This document shows positions 57,601 through 64,000 of a stretch of 64,000 bases of DNA, in pieces; the stretch's first letter is position 1, and every line of letters begins with the position of its first letter. A program made the position numbers and the translations under genes. The notes under the pieces were generated by a model. It had not been told where the DNA came from and ran no database searches. It saw nothing but the letters and a program-made list of their open reading frames with translations. The DNA comes from Balanoglossus misakiensis (taxonomy: Eukaryota; Hemichordata): the NCBI GenBank assembly GCA_040954595.2, contig CM082581.2, forward strand, positions 1,612,001 through 1,676,000, in the 5' to 3' direction.

Positions 57601-60600
57601 TGTCATTTTTTGATGATTTTCACCCATGATTTTTTTCAAAAATCGACGAAATGTTGAGATTTTGCAAAGTCGAAAATTTGTCATTTTTTGATGATTTTCT
57701 CCCATGATTTTTTTCAAAAATCGACGAAATGTTGAGATTTTGCAAAGTCGAAAATTTGTAATTTTTTGATGATTTTCAACCATGATTTTTTTTCAAAAAT
57801 CGACGAAATTTTCAGATTTTGCAAAGACGAAAATTTGTCATTTTTGATGATTTTTACCCATGATTTTTTTTCAAAAATGGACGAAATTTTGAGATTTTGC
57901 AAAGTCGAAAATTTGTCATTTTTTGATGATTTTCACCCATGATTTTTTTCAAAAATCGACGAAATGTTGAGATTTTGCAAAGTCGAAAATTTGTCATTTT
58001 TTGATGATTTTCACCCATGTTTTTTTTTTTAAATCGACGAACCTATGATTTTTTTTCAAAATCGACGAAATTGTGTGATTTTGCAAAGTCGAAAATTTGT
58101 CATTTTTTGATGATTTTCACCCGTTTTTTTTCAAAATTTGTCATTTTTTGATGATTTTCACCCATGATTTTTTTTCAAAAATCGACGAAATTTTGAGATT
58201 TTGCAAAGTCGAACATGTGTCATTTTTTGATGATTTTCACCCATGATTTTTTCTAAAATTGACGAAATTTTGAGATTTTGCAAAGTCGAAAATTTGTCAT
58301 TTTTTGATGATTTTCACCCATGATTTTTTTCAAAAATCGACGAAATGTTGAGATTTTGCAAAGTCGAAAATTTGTCATTTTTTGATGATTTTCACCCATG
58401 TTTTTTTTTTTTAAATCGACGAACCTATGATTTTTTTTCAAAATCGACGAAATTGTGTGATTATGCAAAGTCGAAAATGTTGTCATTTTTGATGATTTTC
58501 ACCCATGATTTTTTTTCAAAAATCGACGAAATTTTGAGATTTTGCAAAGTCGAAAATGTGTCATTTTTTGATGATTTTCACCCATGATTTTTTCTAAAAT
58601 TGACGAAATTTTGAGATTTTGCAAAGTCGAAAATTTGTCATTTTTTGATGATTTTCACCCATGATTTTTTTCAAAAATCGACGAAATGTTGAGATTTTGC
58701 AAAGTCGAAAATTTGTCATTTTTTGATGATTTTCACCCATGTTTTTTTTTTTTAAATCGACAAACCTATGATTTTTTTTTCAAAATCGACGAAATTGTGT
58801 GATTTTGCAAAGTCGAAAATTTTGTCATTTTTTGATGATTTTCAACCATGATTTTTTTTCAAAAATCGACGAAATTGTGAGATTTTGTAAAGTCGAAAAT
58901 TTGTCATTTTTTGATGATTTTCACCCATGATTTTTTTCAAAAATCGACGAAATGTTGAGATTTTGCAAAGTCGAAAATTTGTCATTTTTTGATGATTTTC
59001 ACCCATGTTTTTTTTTAAAAAAATCGACGAACCTATGATTTTTTTCAAAATCGACGAAATTTTGTGATTTTGCAAAGTCTAAAATTTTGTCATTTTTTGA
59101 TGATTTTCAACCATATTATTTTTCAAAAACCGACGAAATTTTGAGATTTTGCGAAGACGAAAATTTGTCATTTTTTGATGATTTTCACCCATGATTTTTT
59201 TCAAAAATCGACGAAATGTTGAGATTTTGCAAAGTCGATAATTTGTCATTTTTTGATGATTTTCACCCATGATTTTTTTTCACAAATCGACGAAATTTTG
59301 AAATTTTGCAGTCGAAAATTTGTCATTTTTTGATGATTTTTACCCATAATTTTTTTTTCAAAAAATGGACTAAATTTTGAGCTTTTGCAAAGTCGAAAAT
59401 TTGTCATTTTTTGATGATTTTCACCAATGTTGTTTTTAAAAAATCGACGAACCCATGATTTTTTTCAAAATCGACGAAATTGTGAGATTTTGTAAAGTCG
59501 AAAATTTTTCATTTTTTGATGATTTGCACCCATGATTTTTTTCAAAAATCGACGAAATGTTGAGATTTTGCAAAGTCGACGAAATTTTGAGATTTTGCAA
59601 AGTCGAAAATTTGTCATTTTTTGATGATTTTCACCCATATTATTTTTCAAAAACCGACGAAATTTTGAGATTTTGCAAAGTCGAAAATTTGTCATTTTTT
59701 GATGATTTTCACCCATGATTTTTTTCAAAAATCGACGAAATTTTGAGATTTTGCAAATTCGAAAATTTGTAATTTTTTGATGATTTTCATCCATGATTTT
59801 TTTTTTAAAATCGACGAAATTTTGAGATTTTGCAAAGTCGAAAATTTGTCATTTTTTGATGATTTTCACCAATGTTGTTTTTAAAAAATCGACGAACCCA
59901 TGATTTTTTTCAAAATCGACGAAATTTTGAGATTTTGCAAAGTCGAAAATTTGTCATTTTTTGATGATTTTCAACCATTATTTTTTTTCAAAAATCGACG
60001 AAATTTTGAGATTTTGCAGTCAAAAATTTGTCATTTTTTGATGATTTTCACCCATATTATTTTTCAAAAACCGACGAAATTTTGAAATTTTGCAGTCGAA
60101 AATTTGTCATTTTTTGATGATTTTCACCCATATTATTTTTCAAAAACCGACGAAATTTTGAAATTTTGCAGTCGAAAATTTGTCATTTTTTGATGATTTT
60201 CACCCATGATTTTTTTTTAAAAATCGACGAAATTTTGAGATTTTGCAAAGTCGAAAATTTGTCATTTTTTGATGATTTTCACCAATGTTGTTTTTAAAAA
60301 ATCGACGAACCCATGATTTTTTTCAAAATCGACGAAATTTTGAGATTTTGCAAAGTCGAAAATTTGTCATTTTTTGATGATTTTCAACCATTATTTTTTT
60401 TCAAAAATCGACGAAATTTTGAGATTTTGCAGTCAAAAATTTGTCATTTTTTGATGATTTTCACCCATATTATTTTTCAAAAACCGACGAAATGTTGAGA
60501 TTTTGCAGTCGAAAATTTGTCATTTTTTGATGATTTTTACCCATGATTTTTTTTCAAAAATGGACTAAATTTTGAGCTTTTGTAATGTCGGAAATTTTTC

Positions 60601-60692
60601 ATTTTTTGATGATTTTCACCCATGATTTTTTTCAAAAATCGACGAAATTTTGAGATTTTGCAAAGTCGAAAATTTGTCATTTTTTGATGATT
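54678..60692 (+). repeat. Satellite A, second array (roughly 76 monomers)
   Basis: Same monomer and orientation as the main array. It includes several short deletion monomers (cacccgttttttttcaaaat) and a fused monomer, aagtcgacgaaattttg, at about 55,160 and 59,574 shared by both copies of the segmental duplication. It ends by changing into satellite B. Confidence 0.95.
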
Positions 60693-61323
60693 TTCGTGAG
60701 CCGTAACCCATGATTTTTTTCAAAAAATGCATCAATTTAGAACTTTTGCAAAGTCGGAAAATTAGCATTTTTGGACGATTTTCGTGAGCCGTGACCCATG
60801 ATTTTTTTCAAAAAATGCAGAAATTTAGAACTTTCGCAAAGTAGAAAAATTGTCATTTTTGGACGATTTTCGTGAGCCGTAACCCATGATTTTTTTTCAA
60901 AAAATGCAGAAATTTAGAACTTTCGCAAAGTCAAAAAATTTTCATTTTTGGACGATTTTCGTGACCCATGACCCATGATTTTTTTCGAAAAATGCAGAAA
61001 TTTTGAACTTTCGCAAAGTCGAAAAATTGTTATATTTGGACGATTTTCGTGAGCCGTAACCCTTGATTTTTTTCAAAAAATGCAGAAATTTAGAACTTTC
61101 GAAAAGTCGAAAAATTGTCATTTTTGGACGATTTTCGTGAGCCGTAACCCATGATTTTTTTCCAAAAATGCAGAAATTTTGAACTTTCGCAAAGTCGAAA
61201 AATTGTCATTTTAGAACGATTTTCGTGAGCCGTAACCCATGATTTTTTTCCAAAAATGCAGAAATTTTGAACTTTCGCAAAGTCGAAAAATTGTCATGTT
61301 TGGACGATTTTCGTGAGCCGTAA
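60693..61323 (+). repeat. Satellite B, forward block
   Basis: About seven monomers of roughly 87 bp: catgatttttttcaaaaaat, gcagaaatttagaactttcg, caaagtcgaaaaattgtcat, ttttggacgattttcgtgag and ccgtaac. It aligns to satellite A along its whole length, with gtgagccgtaac replacing cac near the join. The two families therefore share a common ancestor. Confidence 0.9.
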
Positions 61324-61336
61324 TCGTCCAAAAATG
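61295..61336. repeat. Foldback junction where satellite B inverts
   Basis: catgtttggacga (61295-61307) faces tcgtccaaaaatg (61324-61336), an inverted pair with one mismatch around a 16-nt loop. To the left monomers run forward; to the right they run reverse. Confidence 0.85.
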
Positions 61337-64000
61337 AGAATTTTTCGACTTTGCGAACGTTCAAAATTTCTTCATTTTTTGAAAAAAATCTTGGGTTACG
61401 GCTCAAGAAAATCGTCCAAAAATGAAAATTTTTCTACTTTGCGAAAGTTCAAAATTTCTGCATTTTTTGAAAAAAAAAGTGGGTCACGGCTCACGAAATT
61501 CGTCCAAAAATGACAATTTTTCTACTTTGCATAAGTTCAAAATTTCTTCATTTTTTGAAAAAAATCTTGGGTTACGGCTCACGTAAATCGTCCAAAAATT
61601 ACAATTTTTCGACTTTGCAAAAGTTCAAAATTTCTGCATTTTTTGAAAAAAAATCATGGGTCATGGCTCACGAAAATCGTCCAAAAATGAAAATGTTTCG
61701 ACTTTGCAAAAGTGTCCAAAAATGCAAATATTTCGACTTTGCGAAAGTTCAAAATTTCTGCATTTTTTGTAAAAAAATCAAGGGTTACGGCTCACGAAAA
61801 TCGTCCAAAAATGACAATTTTTCGACTTTGCGAAAGTTCAAAATTTCTTCATTTTTTGAAAAAAATCATGCGTTACGGCTCACGAAAATCGTCTAAAAAT
61901 GACAATTTTTCGACTGCGAAAGTTCAAAATTGCTGCATTTAAAAAAAAAAAATCATGGGTCACGGCTCACGAAAAGCGTCCAAAAATGACAATTTTTCGA
62001 CTTTGCGAACGTTCAAAATTTCTTCATTTTTTGAAAAAAATCTTGGGTTACGGCTCAAGAAAATCGTCCAAAAATGAAAATTTTTCTACTTTGCGAAAGT
62101 TCAAAATTTCTGCATTTTTAAAAAAAAATCATTGGTTATGGCTCACGAAAATCGTCCAAAAATGCCAATTTTTCGACTTTGCAAAATCGTCCAAAAATTA
62201 CATTTTTTCGACTTTGCGAACGTTCAAAATTTCTTCATTTTTTGAAAAAAATCTTGGGTTACGGCTCACGAAAATCGTCCAAAAATGACAATTTTTCGAC
62301 TTTGCGAAAGTTCAAAATTTCTGCATTTTTTGAAAAAAATCATGGGTTACGGCTCACGAAAATCGTCCAAAAATGCCAATTTTTCGACTTTGCAAAAGTG
62401 TCCAAAAATGCCAATTTTTCTACTTTGCGAAAGTTCAAAATTTTTGCATTTTTTGAAAAAAAATCATGGGTTACGGCTCATGAAAATCGTTCAAAAAAGA
62501 CAATTTTTGGACTTTGCGAAAGTTCAAAATTTCTGCATTTTTTAAAACAAATCGGGGTTACGGCTCACGAAATTCGTCCAAATATGACAATTTTTCTACT
62601 TTGCGAAAGTTCAAAATTTTCTTCATTTTTTGTAAAAAATCATAGGTTACGGCTCACGAAAATCGTCTAAAAGTGAAAATTTTTCGACTTTGCGAAAGTT
62701 CAAAATTTCTGCATTTTTTGAAAAAAATCTTGGGTTACGGCTCACGTAAATCGTCCAAAAATTACAATTTTTCGACTTTGCAAAAGTTCAAAATTTCTGC
62801 ATTTTTTGAAAAAAAATCATGGGTCATGGCTCACGAAAATCGTCCAAAAATGAAAATGTTTCGACTTTGCAAAAGTGTCCAAAAATGCCAATATTTCGAC
62901 TTTGCGAAAGTTCAAAATTTCTGCATTTTTTGTAAAAAAATCAAGGGTTACGGCTCACGAAAATCGTCCAAAAATGACAATTTTTCGACTTTGCGAAAGT
63001 TCAAAATTTCTTCATTTTTTGAAAAAAATCATGCGTTACGGCTCACGAAAATCGTCTAAAAATGACAATTTTTCGACTGCGAAAGTTCAAAATTGCTGCA
63101 TTTAAAAAAAAAAAATCATGGGTCACGGCTCACGAAAAGCGTCCAAAAATGACAATTTTTCGACTTTGCGAACGTTCAAAATTTCTTCATTTTTTGAAAA
63201 AAATCTTGGGTTACGGCTCAAGAAAATCGTCCAAAAATGAAAATTTTTCTACTTTGCGAAAGTTCAAAATTTCTGCATTTTTAAAAAAAATCATTGGTTA
63301 TGGCTCACGAAAATCGTCCAAAAATGCCAATTTTTCGACTTTGCAAAATCGTCCAAAAATTACATTTTTTCGACTTTGCGAACGTTCAAAATTTCTTCAT
63401 TTTTTGAAAAAAATCTTGGGTTACGGCTCACGAAAATCGTCCAAAAATGACAATTTTTCGACTTTGCGAAAGTTCAAAATTTCTGCATTTTTTGAAAAAA
63501 ATCATGGGTTACGGCTCACGAAAATCGTCCAAAAATGCCAATTTTTCGACTTTGCAAAAGTGTCCAAAAATGCCAATTTTTCTACTTTGCGAAAGTTCAA
63601 AATTTTTGCATTTTTTGAAAAAAAATCATGGGTTACGGCTCATGAAAATCGTTCAAAAAAGACAATTTTTGGACTTTGCGAAAGTTCAAAATTTCTGCAT
63701 TTTTTAAAACAAATCGGGGTTACGGCTCACGAAATTCGTCCAAATATGACAATTTTTCTACTTTGCGAAAGTTCAAAATTTTCTTCATTTTTTGTAAAAA
63801 ATCATGGGTTACGGCTCACGAAAATCGTCTAAAAGTGAAAATTTTTCGACTTTGCGAAAGTTCAAAATTTCTGCATTTTTTGAAAAAAAGCATGGGTTAC
63901 GGCACACGAAAATCGTCCAAAAATGACAATTTTTCGACTTTGCATAAGTTCAAAATTTCTGCATTTTTTGAAAAAAATCATGGGTCACGGCTCACGAAAT
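61324..64000 (-). repeat. Satellite B, inverted block with 1,163-bp higher-order repeat
   Basis: Monomers run in reverse (tacggctcacgaaaatcgtc, caaaaatgacaatttttcga, ctttgcgaaagttcaaaatt, tctgcattttttgaaaaaaa). Landmarks at 61,510, 61,712 and 61,899 recur at 62,673, 62,875 and 63,062, giving a period of 1,163 bp. The second half recurs with offset 1,162 (for example 62,285/63,447). Truncated monomers such as gcaaaagtgtccaaaaatg mark the same places in both copies. The array runs off the window. Confidence 0.9.

Larger units (their letters stand above)
50170..59644 (+). repeat. Segmental duplication inside satellite A
   Basis: Landmarks at 50,291, 50,699 and 51,252 recur at 56,822, 57,230 and 57,783 (offset 6,531). 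Those at 52,332-53,149 recur at 58,253-59,071 (offset about 5,921, so the second copy lacks about 610 bp). Those at 54,678-55,230 recur at 59,092-59,644 (offset 4,414, because the 1.5-kb insert is absent from the second copy). Confidence 0.82.

Noticed and set aside
24003-64000. Dozens of short open frames of basic repeats on both strands
   Set aside because: They are frame shadows of 78-bp monomers: they break at every monomer of another length, and equivalent frames are open on the opposite strand. I treat them as satellite, not genes.

Overview
Eukaryotic (metazoan) nuclear DNA. There are no bacterial-style operons. The only host gene I can support is split into short exons with good GT/AG splice sites and encodes extracellular animal modules (C-type lectin, CUB, sushi). 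Foldback MITE-like elements, an Ngaro-type tyrosine-recombinase retrotransposon and a huge AT-rich satellite suggest a marine invertebrate. I cannot name the species from sequence alone.

Region 1 (1-10,804, minus strand): the middle of a mosaic receptor or secreted-protein gene. Read 5' to 3' on the minus strand it gives two exons opening a C-type lectin domain, three CUB domains of two exons each, and two sushi/CCP domains of one exon each. Most domain borders are phase 1. Two CUB domains carry breaks: a TGA at the conserved Trp in one, and an intron phase mismatch in the other. The introns are full of short inverted-repeat elements of at least two families, one ending 7 nt from a splice donor.

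Region 2 (about 12,630-19,308): a decayed non-LTR retrotransposon (endonuclease tail plus reverse transcriptase). It is interrupted at a TTAA by a 795-bp element with 125-bp terminal inverted repeats. Its 3' part, the following repeats and the start of the satellite are duplicated in tandem (unit 2,390 bp).

Region 3 (19,309-24,002): a structurally complete Ngaro/PAT-like retrotransposon on the minus strand (gag, RT-RNase H, tyrosine recombinase) with split direct repeats. It is inserted inside the satellite of the second duplication copy; the first copy preserves the empty site.

Region 4 (24,003-60,692): several hundred monomers of a 78-79 bp satellite with nested higher-order repeats (3,853 bp, about 909 bp, about 3.0-3.1 kb). 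It is interrupted at 53,151-54,677 by a 1.5-kb segment carrying a 239-bp tandem repeat; a paralogous empty site lies at 59,071/59,092.

Region 5 (60,693-64,000): a related satellite of about 87 bp that flips orientation at 61,323/61,324 through a foldback junction, then forms a 1,163-bp higher-order repeat running off the window. The many short open frames in the satellite are by-products of a repeat length near a multiple of three and are not annotated as genes.
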